A DNA stretch of 64,000 nucleotides. Source: Taeniopygia guttata. Its lineage: Eukaryota; Chordata; Aves; Passeriformes; Estrildidae. Within the stretch, counting starts at the first letter, position 1. The number at the start of each line of letters is the position of its first letter. The notes below the pieces were generated by a model. That model saw nothing but the letters and a program-made list of their open reading frames with translations. It ran no database searches and had not been told where the DNA came from. Shown piece after piece: positions 37,048 through 53,442 of this stretch. Location: assembly GCF_048771995.1 (NCBI RefSeq), contig NC_133063.1:14928063-14992062 (forward strand). The letters run 5' to 3'. A program made the translations under genes and the position numbers.

Positions 37048-40000
37048 ACTTCTAGGCTTCTGTAGCCATCCATCCTGTATGTTCTCTGGTGCTAGATCTC
37101 AGATTTGACACTGCTTAAGGAGATCAGAAATCCACAGTGAAACTAGCAGTCATTGACCAATGAGAGCAAAAATTAAAAGAAAAGTGTGATTACATTAGTG
37201 TAATAAGGATGTGAAAACTGGGATTTTGGTCACTTTAAGTATTTGACCCTTCTGTCTAACCCCTTTTATAACTCTCCTGCCTCATTGTATGAACATTTTT
37301 TTAGGGAACTTCCTTGATGTAAACAACTCCTGCATTCTCTTCTCATTTTCATCCCTGATCCACACCCCCCACTGTGCTGGTACAAAACTTGATTAAGAAC
37401 ACTCTGTGAATTACATTGGGACATAGAGAGGAGTTAAGAATACTCCTGCTAGGAAAATACAACGGTTATTTTTTAACTTACAAATGTGTTTTATTATTTC
37501 TAAAGAATAGGCAGGTTGAAGAAGCAGACAGAAAATTATTCAGGATGAGTATTTACCCTTAGTTATTGCTATCCCAGGGGTGAGGATAGGATGTGATTTC
37601 AGTTCTGCTTTAGATATCAAAGCACTCTTTCTTCAGGTGTTTATCTGAAAGTTTTAAAGTTGTGACAACTGCCCAGGATCAGCAAGTACAGCACATACTT
37701 GTTATTTGGTTCCTCATCATGTGCTTCCCAAAGCTCTTACTATCAACAGCAGAACACAAAAAACACTTAAATCCTGGAGACTGAAGAGGAAGCATAAAAA
37801 AAAGATGGTTTAGGTAATAATAAAATCCTTTTATTGTGTGATGGAATTGTGCACCTTGGTTATGGAGACTAATAAATCAGTTTCCCTGTGGAAAAAAAAA
37901 TGTGCATGGAATACATATACACATATATAAAATATATTTTTTAGACGTATATACATATATAGTAATTCTCTCTCTCTCTCAGAGTCTCTATATAGGAACA
38001 CAAATAGATTTTGATGTTACTAATTTATGAAGGAACTCCATTGCATTTTTTTAAGTTGGAAACCTAAAACCAAGTTTAATTTGAGACTAGTCTAAGTAAG
38101 CTAACAATACTTGTTTTACATCAGAAGGATCACTGGTAACTTGGTCCTGTTCCCAAGGACCAGGAGAGATGATAAGGCAAGAACAGAGATGTGGCATTCC
38201 TCAGTGTAACCACAGGGCCTCTAAAAACCACCACCTGCTGAAGGTTTTCTGCAAGTTTGTTTTGCAGTGGGTGTACCCAGTCCAGTTAAGATCTGTGCTC
38301 CTGCTGGCAGGATGCATACACCTGCACACTGCAACGTGTCAGTCATTCAGTGCCCTACTTACTGTCACCCAGTTTGCCTTCATTGAAGTATAGTTTCACA
38401 GCAAAGCCTGGATCGAATCCCAGCCTATTTTCCCCATATTTTGGGTTTTTTTTCCCTCAGTTTGCAACAAAAGCACATGATAGTGGGGGGCTAGTGCTGG
38501 GACACTGCTCTGACTGCTGCTTGGGTGCTGCAGACACTTAAATGGAAATTCTCCTGTTTTGTGGGCTTCTGGGTGGCTGGTGCTTACAAAGAGATTCGTA
38601 TCTGCTCTGTATAAACAACCCATACAAACCTCAAATGCAGATTGATCTACCTCACCTACCTAAGTACTTGTATGTATTCTGCTACTAACAGCACAACCCT
38701 GCAAGCACACCACTCCACAAAGCCCTTCTTAAAGGCTGAGGGTGTTTTCAAGTTTCCCTCTGCAGTGTGATACTAGCTCAGACCATTTCTGTAGAGCTGA
38801 ATTACACTCTGTGGGGTGAGGCGACACCACCTACCAAGCCCTTGCAACACTGGGCCACAACTTCCTTCCATGGCCTGCCATCATGGTTTTGCAAGGTATC
38901 TGAGGGCTGCTGAGAAAGTAGGACAGATTTTCTTTTCTTTTTTTTTTCCTAAGAATCAGAGACAATTTAGTGGTTGGACTGGTGTGAAAGGGGACACACC
39001 ACAAGCTGCCATCAAGGCTGCTGAGAGAAGCAGGCAGTGACCATGAATGTATTGTGACTGCCTCCAGATGCAGAAGTCAGCAATGCCTGATGTTATTTCT
39101 GATACTCATCAGCATAATACAAAATTTAAAATACATGGAAATGCCAAGTAAGACATATGTGAGCTAAACACTAGTTCACATACATGCCTTTGTATCAGTA
39201 TTTAATAGCTTTTCGGCATAAAATGATATATGAATAAATCAGTTCCCATTTGACTTCCTATGACTTTTGGAGAAAGATGCAGAAACTATACTATTTGTAC
39301 TGTACCATATATATATATATATATAGACATGACTGTTGTTAAAGCACTTTTTGTCAAACTTGTTGCCAAAATTAATTTTTCTTTGCAATTATTGGGAACA
39401 TTTGCACCTTTTTCAGAAGTAAAATAAAGATGAGCTACCTAAACCTAGTGATGTCCCATAACACAAGGAAACACAGCAAGTCCATCATTCTGTAATTAAT
39501 GAGCAGTTGTTCACAAATTACTCTGACTGGAAACTGAGTTAGTGTGAGCAGCCAGCTGCAGAGAGGTGGCCTTGTGACTGCAATCACAAGATGGGGGATC
39601 AGAGACCAGGTTGGGGCTGGCAGGCTTCCCACCAGTCCCATGGCACCCCGGCTGCCTGTGCTGCTGCCCTGCCAGCCCAGAACACTGAGGAGCTGATCCC
39701 GGATACTGCAGCAGGACCTCACCCATCCCTGACAAAGCAAGGCAGCTGAAATGCAGATGCTCTTTGACTTAAATGTAGGATCAAACAGGTGTCTGAGTAT
39801 TTGTATTAAAAGTTGATACTTTATTCTGTTTTCAACAAAACATAACACAGGGGAAGTTTTGCTGTTTTCTTAATAAAGGCAACTAATATTTCTGGAAAAG
39901 ACAGGCAAAAGTTTTATTTATTTATAAAATGTCAGCAATTTAGACACAGAGAACACGAAAGAGCTTTTAGCTTACATGGATTATATCACATAGACTCATT

Positions 40001-40210
40001 GTGAGAAAAGGGAGGCTGGTGCCCATGGAAGAGAAGAGGTTTAATAAGAGGAAAGATTATAGTCAATAACTTCTGTAAGACTGCAAAGGTAGAAGTAGCT
40101 ATTTTCCAGAGATATCCAGGGCCCAAAAGTGGGAACAGCAGAGAGTAAATGAACATTGAGATAGAGGATCTGCACACAGTTACCCAGAAGAACAGAGCAC
40201 CTAAAGTTTT
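37048..40210. other. Non-genic stretch between two CR1 copies
   Basis: No gene recognised. Simple repeats: a short (CT)n at 37968-37980 and (AT)n at 39307-39325. A moderately GC-rich patch lies at about 39540-39730 without an identifiable coding frame. Confidence 0.6.
39307..39325 (+). repeat. (AT)n microsatellite
   Basis: Nineteen bases of uninterrupted alternating A and T. Confidence 0.85.
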
Positions 40211-40612
40211 GATCACAGAATCACGGAATTACTAGGTTGGAAGAGACCTTCAAGATCATCAAGTCCAACCCATGCCCTAAACACCCTAACTAAACCATGG
40301 CACCAAATGCCATATCCAGTCTTTTTCTGAACACATCCAGGGATGGTGACTCCACTACCTTCCCAGGCAGGCCATTCCAATATTTTATCAGTCTTTCTGT
40401 GAAAAACGTCTTCCTAATATCCAATTTATATTCCCCCGCCACAGCTTGAGACTGTGTCCTCTTGTTCTGACAGCTGTTGCCTGGAGAAAGAGACTGACCC
40501 CCGTCTGACTACAAACACCTTTCAGGAAGTTGTAGAGTGGGATAAAGTCACCCCTGAGTCTCCTTTTCTCTAGGCTAATGATGAGACATTCCCTGTCATT
40601 CAGGCTTCATGT
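40211..40612 (-). mobile_element. CR1 LINE fragment, reverse orientation (3' end)
   Basis: It begins on the + strand with gatcacagaatcacggaatt and aggttggaagagacc, the reverse complement of a CR1 3' tail. Read on the - strand it encodes the ORF2 C-terminus (blocks like SQAVAGEYKLDIRKTFFTER and YNFLKG). About 400 bp, strongly 5'-truncated; the right border is approximate. It keeps a good match to the CR1 consensus as I know it. Confidence 0.92.
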
Positions 40613-41097
40613 CATCACAGACAGTGTTCATAAACCCCTTGTATCACTACCAAAAACACCTTGAGTTTTTGTTCCTAGGTTTCTGCAAATACAGATGTGG
40701 TTTCAGAAAACACAAAAACCTCAAACTAAGCATGTGATCTGATTCAAGTGAACTGATTTTAATACTTCATAGAGATAGGATTTTCCACTGCGATCTGCCC
40801 TGAGGAGGTTGCTTTCATCCGATGCAATGATTTGCATCATGGCTTTGCAGGACTCTGTTCATCAGGAGCCCGGCAACCTGTTTTCTGGTAGCAGCTTTTG
40901 TAGTTCTGACAGCTGCACTCAGTGAAGGCAGTCTGCTGAGCCAGCTTGCAGAGGGTGTTGGCCAGGACACAAATGTGCTCCCATGTTAATAAGCAAGAGT
41001 TTGGCCTAAGAACTGTTGTCAGCTGCTGAGCAGATCACCCAGTGAGTATTTTATCACTTTTGAAGGGACACCTCTGAAGGAGATAATGTGCCTGCTC
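40613..41097. other. Non-genic stretch
   Basis: No gene or transposon recognised between the reverse CR1 and the CpG-rich patch. Confidence 0.5.
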
Positions 41098-41370
41098 GAT
41101 TACTGGGTCAGCCATGCTCATGCTGAATGTGCATGGCCTGCCTAATCCTAGCCCGGGCATGACTGTTCCTGGTGTCCCATCGATTCAGCAGATGCTCCAA
41201 CGCACCGTTGGCACATGCCGGGGAAAAAAAAGAGGTCAGCTTCTCTCCACGCCCAGCGGCCTTGACACCGGCCGTGTCACCGTGTGCTCTGAGGAGCACA
41301 GCTCTGAGACACCGTAACGGCTGACACACCATCTGTCTTTTGCCCTTTTAATCGCCAGGTTTCCTGTTTT
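41098..41370. promoter_or_regulatory. Isolated CpG-rich patch without a recognised gene
   Basis: In otherwise AT-rich, CpG-poor sequence this stretch carries more than a dozen CpG sites, for example in caacgcaccgttggc, ccacgcccagcggc and gacaccggccgtgtcaccg. No reading frame resembles a known protein. It could be a distal regulatory element, a promoter of an unannotated transcript, or part of an unrecognised GC-rich repeat. Confidence 0.3.
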
Positions 41371-43199
41371 GTTCCTGCGTGGACAATTTTCTCCTTTTAA
41401 CAACACAGCACGATTTATTATTCCAGCACAGAAAAAGGACACTGCTCAAACAAAAGCAGGGAGGATAAGTGGAAAGGACCATGCAGACAATGTAGATCTG
41501 AAATATAAACTTGGCAGAAGAATGCAGAAAATGGGGGTGTTTACTTTTAGCTCTTTTGAAGATATGCTGCAGAAAACACAGCCAAAGCGGGAGGCTAGCC
41601 TTGCAAATCCACACCCACAGCTGCTAATCAGCTGCCTGCCCTCTGGCAGGTGGCCTTACTGCCTTTGGCCTTCTTCCTCTCTCACTTTTCAGCTCTGCGT
41701 CAGTTTAGATTAAAAAGTCAGTGTGGGGGGAGTTTTGCTCTTGGTTTGCAGAATTACTAACAAAAAGGGGCTATAAAGTTCATTAAAATGTCTGGAAATA
41801 GTGCTACAGAAATACCATTTCAAAAAGTATATCTGATGGGTACCTTGTGTACACAAGGTTTGCTTCTGAAATGCTCTATTGCATTGTGAGAGAAACGTGA
41901 CAAACACTCATAGCAGCACTAAAGCAGAAAACACAGGTCCTCTCCAATTCTTCCCAAGACTAGCAAGCAAAAAATAGCAAAAATACAGCAGGATTTATTC
42001 TTAACCTTTGCACAAGGCATTGGAATGTCTATATAAACAGAGAGAGAAGTTTATTTTAACTACGAGAGAAATCTCCAAAAGCCTATGCAATTTTACAACA
42101 CAGCTGATGTTTCCAGTATATATTTCCTGTTCCAAAAAAACCCCGGCTGTCAGTTTATGCTTCATGCTTGAATGAGGAAAGCAATACTGCTAAACATGCT
42201 GAGCAGAAGGAATGTTAAGATGGCTATTGAGAAGAACTTGCATTCACAATTCTAGCATTGCTGTACTATTATGGTATAAGATTGTGCTATGTAGTTTTAA
42301 TTTTGGTGGGTTTGTTTGGGTCTTTATTGGGTTTTTTTTGTTGGTTTTGTTTCTGGTTTGTTTGTTTTGCTGTATCTAGCAAAAATGAGCACCTGCACAC
42401 ACAGCAATGAACTGGTTTAAGAGTTCTGTGGACAGCCCTGTCTAGGGGTGTTTTTGTTCCTTATTACCAGCAGCATAAATTGATATATTACAGATAGCCT
42501 CAGAAGTACCCATTGTGGGAAAAAACACCTGACTTGGCAGCTCTGAAGCCACAGCATTTGACCTTTGGTTTTAAGCAAAATAAAGTGTGTTCTAAGACAT
42601 GCTACAACCTAAAGGGCTTCTCAATATCCCATTTCAGCATCAACTTTGCAGACACCCTAAGCCAGTTTGAATGTCTAGTAGCCCAGCATTTATTTTAAAC
42701 AGTTCTATGCCATGGCATGCATGCTGAACAGGAAGCTTACATTAATTAAAAAAAAAAAACCAAAACGTACTCCATAGTATTTCCATGGCAGTTTCTGAGA
42801 CTGCAATTTTTCCTAGTAGAGGCAGGAAATGATAGCTGTAATAGTTCAGAGGGCCCTCAGTGGCACCCCAGCAGAGCACACCGAAACCATTCTCACCCTG
42901 AGAGAATACACAATACAGACAAAGAACTTTTTAACACAAACTAAATTCCAGGTGATCGTCCAAAGTGTCACTAAGTATATGAACAATAGTTACAAGGCTG
43001 GAAAATAATTTCTTCCTCTCTGAGCTCACAGAGCAACAACAATCTTTCCCTAGAGGACCTCACAAAGCCACCCTTAACCAGAACAGCCTTCTGAAGGTGG
43101 TGGGGAGGGGAATAGCTCACTCTCTGACTGCTCCATCTTTGACCACTTCTTCCCAAACCTGGACTGCAGTAGGTACCAGGTATCAGCACTGCAGCTGAT
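41371..43199. other. Non-genic stretch before the solo LTR
   Basis: No gene recognised. A T/G-rich low-complexity tract (TTTG-type units) runs from about 42301 to 42372. Confidence 0.6.
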
Positions 43200-43258
43200 A
43201 ACACACAGTGTTATTTCTACCACTGCACCACACCTGACAACACACAGTGTTACTTCTA
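43200..43258 (+). repeat. Imperfect 39-bp-period tandem repeat
   Basis: AACACACAGTGTTATTTCTA at about 43200 recurs 39 bp later as AACACACAGTGTTACTTCTA, with ccactgcaccacacctgac between. It lies just left of the solo LTR. Confidence 0.75.
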
Positions 43259-43302
43259 CAGTGTGTTTCCCAGCATCATTTTACTGGGAAAGTCTAACAG
43301 GT

Positions 43303-43982
43303 TGTCCTAGTTTAGGGCAAATTTGGGGAAAACCCTCTGAAAGGAGCCCCCAGGAAATAAACCCCCTCGGCCCCTCCCCACCCACCTGGTTCAGGGAAAA
43401 ATTTCCTCTGAGAGAGAAGTGGAAAAGAACCTGTTTATTCAACGAACAAAGCACTCCCCAGCACCAAAACAATTAACAACACCAGATGACAACAAAACCC
43501 TTTCACCACTCTGAAGAGATGAACAAACGCAGAAAGTCTTTCCTGGGAGTGGTCGCCCGGGTCTGGACGCTGGGGATTGCTCTCCAGCACTGGGGATGGC
43601 TGCTGCAGATCACAGAGCGCAGGCTCCTGGTGTTCCTTGGTGTTTCCCAGATCCCAGTCCAGAGCAGGTTGGAGGGTATTCAGGAAGAGGAAAGGAAAAA
43701 GCAACAGTCCAGGGAAAGAATTGGACTGCTTAGCTAACCTAACTAGGAAGCAAGCAAAGCAAGAAAGCAAGCAAGCCAAGCAAGCAATCAAGCAAAGCAA
43801 AAGCCAGCCAGTCAGCCCTAGCCTTTTCTAGACAGCAGACCATGGGGGGAGGTGAACCAGCTGATAACAAGGCAAAACAAACCTTCACTTTCAGAGTCAG
43901 TTCTGAAAGCACAGAACATAATATCAAACGTAAACAGAACACACGATTGGAGATACAAACACCATAACATCACCCTAGGACA
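43303..43982 (+). mobile_element. Solo LTR of an endogenous retrovirus, probably ERVL-like (fossil)
   Basis: The 680-bp element begins TGTCCTAG and ends CTAGGACA, a perfect 8-bp terminal inverted repeat with the TG...CA ends of an LTR. The flanking 5-mers CAGGT (left) and TAGGT (right) look like a nearly matching 5-bp target duplication, which points to ERVL rather than ERVK (6 bp). An AATAAA signal lies near 43353 and an AAGC-rich simple repeat at 43748-43805 is internal. No internal retroviral sequence is attached, so this is the usual product of LTR-LTR recombination. Family assignment is by general resemblance to songbird LTRs. Age cannot be read from a single LTR; it looks moderately old. 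Confidence 0.8.
43748..43805 (+). repeat. (AAGC)n-like simple repeat inside the solo LTR
   Basis: Irregular AAGC/AAAGC units over about 58 bp in the right half of the LTR. Confidence 0.8.
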
Positions 43983-46900
43983 TAGGTTTCACTCAGAAGT
44001 AGGTTTTGGATCATCTACGGTGGTGAGAACTGTCAGTGAACAAAACAAGGAAGAAGCATTTTAAAAAAGAATCCACTAAGTATGTCACAAATGGCCATTG
44101 CCACGGTTTCTTTACTCCTTTGCACACAGAGGTTGTAGTAGTTCTTCAGCAGAAAATAGGATGGAAACAAAAGCATTGCAGCCACTCCTGTTTGTGAACA
44201 CAAATGAAGGTGGCATCTCCTTATCTATGTAAACTAATCAATCCATGGATCAGGTCTCCACCCTGTGGCCAGCCTTCCTGCTCCCTCAGATGAAATTCCT
44301 GCTTGGGCTCTCTGCCTGTTTTCAGAAGAGCCTTACTGAGTATCACTTAAGTTCATTTTTGTGAATTGTGAATGAAATTTTACCTATGATTTTAGCCTTT
44401 CTTCCAAATCCTTTAGGTGCCCCTGCACTTACCCAAAATTTCACTTATGATTCAATAAAACTGTGTTTAGTAAATAAGACAATAAAATCCTCATTACTGA
44501 TTTAAACAATTATTTCTTCAAAACAGCATATTAGTTGAGCGTATTATTTCATGCTATGACTTCCTAGCAAAAAGACTGAAGAATATTGGATGGACAGCAA
44601 ATAAAAACAGGTGCTCCGTTTGTCATACATCTTGGTAAACTCCAAAGAGAGGTAGAAAGCAGAAACATCAGGTTACATTATGACAGCCTTCAGGCTACAC
44701 TCAGTTCCTTGGTTAATAGCCAGAAACTGCTGTCAATCTCTAATACGTCAAAACCGATTAGCTGGCAGTAAGCTTAAGACACACATTACAGGATTTGTTA
44801 TTTTATCAAGGAGATTAAGGAGCAAATGCTGTATAACTGATATTCAGAAACTAATTTTTGGGTTTTTTTGAAGTGGATATTTTCATTTTCCTGTGTCTCT
44901 GTTTGTCTCAGAACTATGTTTTCTGAGTGCTGTTACGCAGATCAACAGCTGATCTTTCATAATAGAAAACCTTCACTGGTACAATTAATCACGATTATTC
45001 ACATTTGCCGTTCCTGTAAGTTTTTCACTGCATGAATTGACAAATATTTTGTTACCATAGTTCTTCAGAGCATTTTGAAAATTGCTTTAGTGCACAGCTT
45101 GTATAGGAGAATAATAAAATCATTTGTTTCACTGTTAATGTTTGGAAATGGATTTAACTTCAGCCAAGAACAAAACCAATCACATTTTAAAAAAAACCCA
45201 AAAAATCCATTCTACTCAGCAGTCACAGACAGTATGAGAATTTGAGTGCTTTTAAGGGAAAATAGTTTCCTACATGACAGTTAAATTAATTTCTCACCAG
45301 ACTCTAAAAAATAACAACATGTGCAAATTAATTTAATTTCATGATTTTCCTTGCCTCAAGAATACATGCCTTTAAAAACTTGGGTCCAGTGAGTGATAAA
45401 TACATTCAACAAGCAAAGCAGAGAACTGCTAAGAGACCTTTAGGACAAGACCAGTCCAAGAAGCAACACAACATGAAAACCATATACAAAACTTTTTTTT
45501 CCACAAATTCCAATTGAAAAAGTGTATTTGCACAATTAAGATGCTAGCAAAAAAGGACTACAAAGGTTTATCATTGTAGAGACCTGCAATCTCACATGCA
45601 ATATAGTGCCCAGCTCATGTATTTATGTACATGTAAGACCCCAGTAACAGCAGTAGCTGTAACTTAGACAGAACTTGAACCAGGCAGTATAGATAGGATT
45701 TTTTACTGATAATACATGTGCACTAGTGTATTTTTTACTGAAAAAATAATTTAAAAAATACACAAGTGCACATACATGTAATAAATACATGCATAAATTA
45801 CATGTAATAAATACATGTATATGTATTCTTTACATGTATATGTGCACTAGTATATTTTAAAATAACATATCTTCTAATAAATGGAGTTTCAGCTATCAGT
45901 AGGAATATATAAGCAGAAGAAGCTTTGGAGAGAAAACACTGGAACAGCAATCAAGAGCTTTAACTACCAGAGCTTTCTGGAACAACTCTGGAGCTTTCCA
46001 TAACCACATATAATGTGCATTTGCTGTATCTTCACAAAGGAACAATGCTGCACAGAGACAACACTTCCCCCACTGGAACATATACCATTGTGGATAATTT
46101 GCTACTTTACTATAGTATTTCTAAAGTAAATAAAACAGCTTTGCCAAAGATAGGGCCACTGCAATGAAATCACAAAACCAGTTTTAATATTGTTATTGAA
46201 ATGCGTTCTTTATATTCTTAAGGAATAAAAAAAAACTTACACAAACTGCAACTTACACAAAAATTTTAGTCTTTCTAGTGTCATGTAAGCCAATTCTGGG
46301 TGAAGCTGTTAGTTCAGGTTGTGTACACACTGAGTTATCTATGTGACCTGACTTACCCTGTCCTGTTCTTTATTATTCACTCTGAGAAGGATGCTCAGCC
46401 AGAACAGTCAGCAAGTTTTAATCCACACAAATAACTGCATTACCACATTTTTTCTAAAAAAGTCAAAGGTTGATGGCTATTTTGTGAGCTACATGCCCAT
46501 TCACATGCAGATACTTTGGAAAGTTATTTCCTTTTAATTTCCCTCTAGTCATAGAAAATACTTGCTTTCCCAGCAACTTTTTTGAACCCCAGATTTTGCA
46601 ACCAAACACCTTTCCCTGTTGCCCATTTTTTTAGCAGTTCAAGTCCCAGCAGGCTTTTTACTGGTCTCACTTCTATTCTAAAGAAAACACAAAGCATGAA
46701 GCACTGCCAGGCTCACAGTAATATCAGCTTCCAGGATTAAAGGAGAGACAAGTCAGTCCATTCCCAGTTCTGGCAGCAAGAATGAAAATAATTTTCTGCA
46801 TAAGGAGAAATATATATAGTCACTTCTTTGTGACTTATACATTCACTTCTCTGGCAGCATTTTGCTCCTGGCTGTCAGTTTGAATGTACAGACCAGTGCC

Positions 46901-48100
46901 ATTTCCTTCAGAGGACCACCAGGTGAGCTCTGTAATACTTACTCCATAGCTTCCACAAGTAGTGTGGATGCTTTCCATAACTAGCTTAGCAAGTCAACTT
47001 AATAGCTAAGTTCTAACCAGTATTTCTGCTCTGTGGCTTGTTATATAGCCACTGGGCTGAGTGCAGCTCTTCCTTTAAAAAAAAAACAAAGCAAACTTGT
47101 CAGGAAATTCAGGTTGAAAGACTTCAAGCAGCACATGAACAACTCACAATTATTATGGATAACACACCTTGTTTTTCTCTTTAAAAGTTTATTAAACACA
47201 ACTTAAAGACTTACATTATCAACAGTAAGGAAATTAATCATCCAGAAATTCTGGTCTAAGTGCTCTTTTGTGTGCCTGGCTATCAGCTTCTGAAAAGACG
47301 TTCACAAAAACCTATGGGCCCATGAACTCAGCACTCATGCTAGTAATGCTACACAACTACACCTCCTTCAGCCCTACAGCCCAAAAGCAAGAGTTGATGT
47401 CAATACCCAAAAGCCAAGCCAAGTCTTCTCCCCCTGCTGTTTTTGTTATTTATCATCCTGGCTATTTACCAAACCTGGCTACTGGTACCCAAACCACACC
47501 TGAACAGTAGTATGTGACAGCTAATGTTTGCTGTGATACCTGCAGAAAGAAAAGGACATATAGGGCACTGTGTCAATCACCTCAGTTAAGTCAGCCAGCA
47601 ACTATACAAGTAAGAAAGCAGCCCAACATCCCTTTCCATAGGGAAATAATTTCTCCCTTATCCCCTTCCCTTCTCCAGCAACAAGCCCTCTGAACAGTCC
47701 AGGTGTGCTTTGGGTGCTCCTGCTGTAATGCTCAAAAGGACATAACTGCACAAACTACACAAGTGTGCTACTTTTGAGATGCCATTAAGAAAACTAGCAG
47801 AATTAAAAGCTAAGTGAAGATCAGATGCTGCATACAGAAGACGACAGGACTGAAGATCTTTGTTATGAGACACTAGGAACCAGAGATATTTTTCCACTTC
47901 CCATTTCAAATAAATCTGTATCATAAATTCTACACTCCTTTTTGTAACAATTATTAGCCATTCCCATATAGGGCTGCATTTTAGTGACCAATAGAGGGAG
48001 AGGTACACACATATAGATGCCACCTAAGAGTATGCTTTAGGATGCCTATTTAGCAAAAGTCCCAAGCAGAAAAGAAGACCAAAATGCCAAATCTTATTTA
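43983..48100. other. Non-genic stretch between the solo LTR and the CTSL 3' end
   Basis: AT-rich with no recognisable gene. It includes the imperfect AT-rich hairpin cluster at 45711-45860, listed separately. Confidence 0.65.
45711..45860. repeat. AT-rich cluster of inverted and direct repeats
   Basis: GTGCACTAGTGTATTTTTTA at 45718-45737 pairs, with one mismatch, with 45752-45771 in inverted orientation (14-nt spacer). A third diverged copy (gtgcactagtatatttta) follows near 45843, with repeated acatgtaataaatac units between. Confidence 0.75.
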
Positions 48101-48406
48101 TGTAGTGGAATTTAAGTATTTATTGAAAAAGTACACCTTTGGGCACATTTCAATTAAACAAAAATAAAAGGAAAAATACAAAGAATCTATTGGATTAAGA
48201 AGCTGAAAGCTAGCAATATTACAAGCTGTTTACATACCAACATTTACATCAATTTAAACAAGTGGCATGTCACCAACATGTAAAATATACTTCAAGAGTT
48301 TTAAAAATCAAGTTGAGTTTTGAAAGACACAAAGCTACCACATGCGAACATGGGTTTGGTCATTCAGTTTAAATCCCCTCTTGTACTGAAATGTTCAGTC
48401 TTCAAA
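48101..48406 (-). terminator. CTSL: CTSL 3' UTR with probable polyadenylation signal
   Basis: On the - strand, about 285 nt after the stop codon, AATAAA occurs at 48124-48119, giving a 3' UTR of roughly 300 nt. Confidence 0.5.
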
Positions 48407-52699
<4,293 letters not shown>

Positions 52700-53418
52700 G
52701 CTGGCCGATCTGCCAAGGAACAGCGGTCAGGACCCGCGGCAGCGATCGGGCCGAGCAGCCGCGCTGCTGTAAACAAGCCCGGGCGGCGGGGCCGGGACGC
52801 GGCGAGCGCAGCCCGCAGCCTCCCGGGAAAGCGGCTGGAATGGCGGCTCCTTCCCGGCAGGAACCGCCCCACCGCAGGTCAAGGGGGCGGCCGAGCCCGG
52901 CCCTCTCCGCGCACCCCCGCCTCGCAGCCCGCGCTCACCACGCTCCAGGCTCTCCGCCGCACCGCCGCTCCACTGCCCGCGGCTGCCGGCCTCCCCGCGC
53001 CTCTTATCCCGGCCGCGGCCGCGCCCGCCCCGCCGCGCCCACTGGGGGCCGGCCCGGGGCGGAGCGGGGGCTGCCCGCGCGGTCCCGCATCGCCCGGGAC
53101 GGGCCGGCAGCGCCCGGGGGGCGTGCGGCGCCTCCGCGGGGCCCTCCCTAGCGCCGGAGCCGCTAGGTTGGGCAATGTTTGTCCAAGTATTTACTCCGAG
53201 CGCCGTCGGGCCGGAGATAGTGGCAGCCCGCTGGTGGAATTTAACCTGGACGGCCTTAAAATGGGCAGCTGGCAGAACGAAGGAAAAACTAAGTGTGGAG
53301 GCAAAGAGACACGAACGGCGGGTGTTGGCAGCCCCAGCGCCGTCCGTTGCTTTATTATTTCTTTCTTTGGGTATTTTGTTTTGGTATTTTGTTTTTAGTT
53401 TGGCTTGTTTTTTTTTGG

Positions 53419-53442
53419 TTTTTTTTTTTTTTTTTTTTTTTT
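53419..53442 (+). repeat. Poly(T) run, 24 bp
   Basis: Uninterrupted T tract within a longer T/G-rich stretch (about 53360-53445), just beyond the CpG island. Confidence 0.9.
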
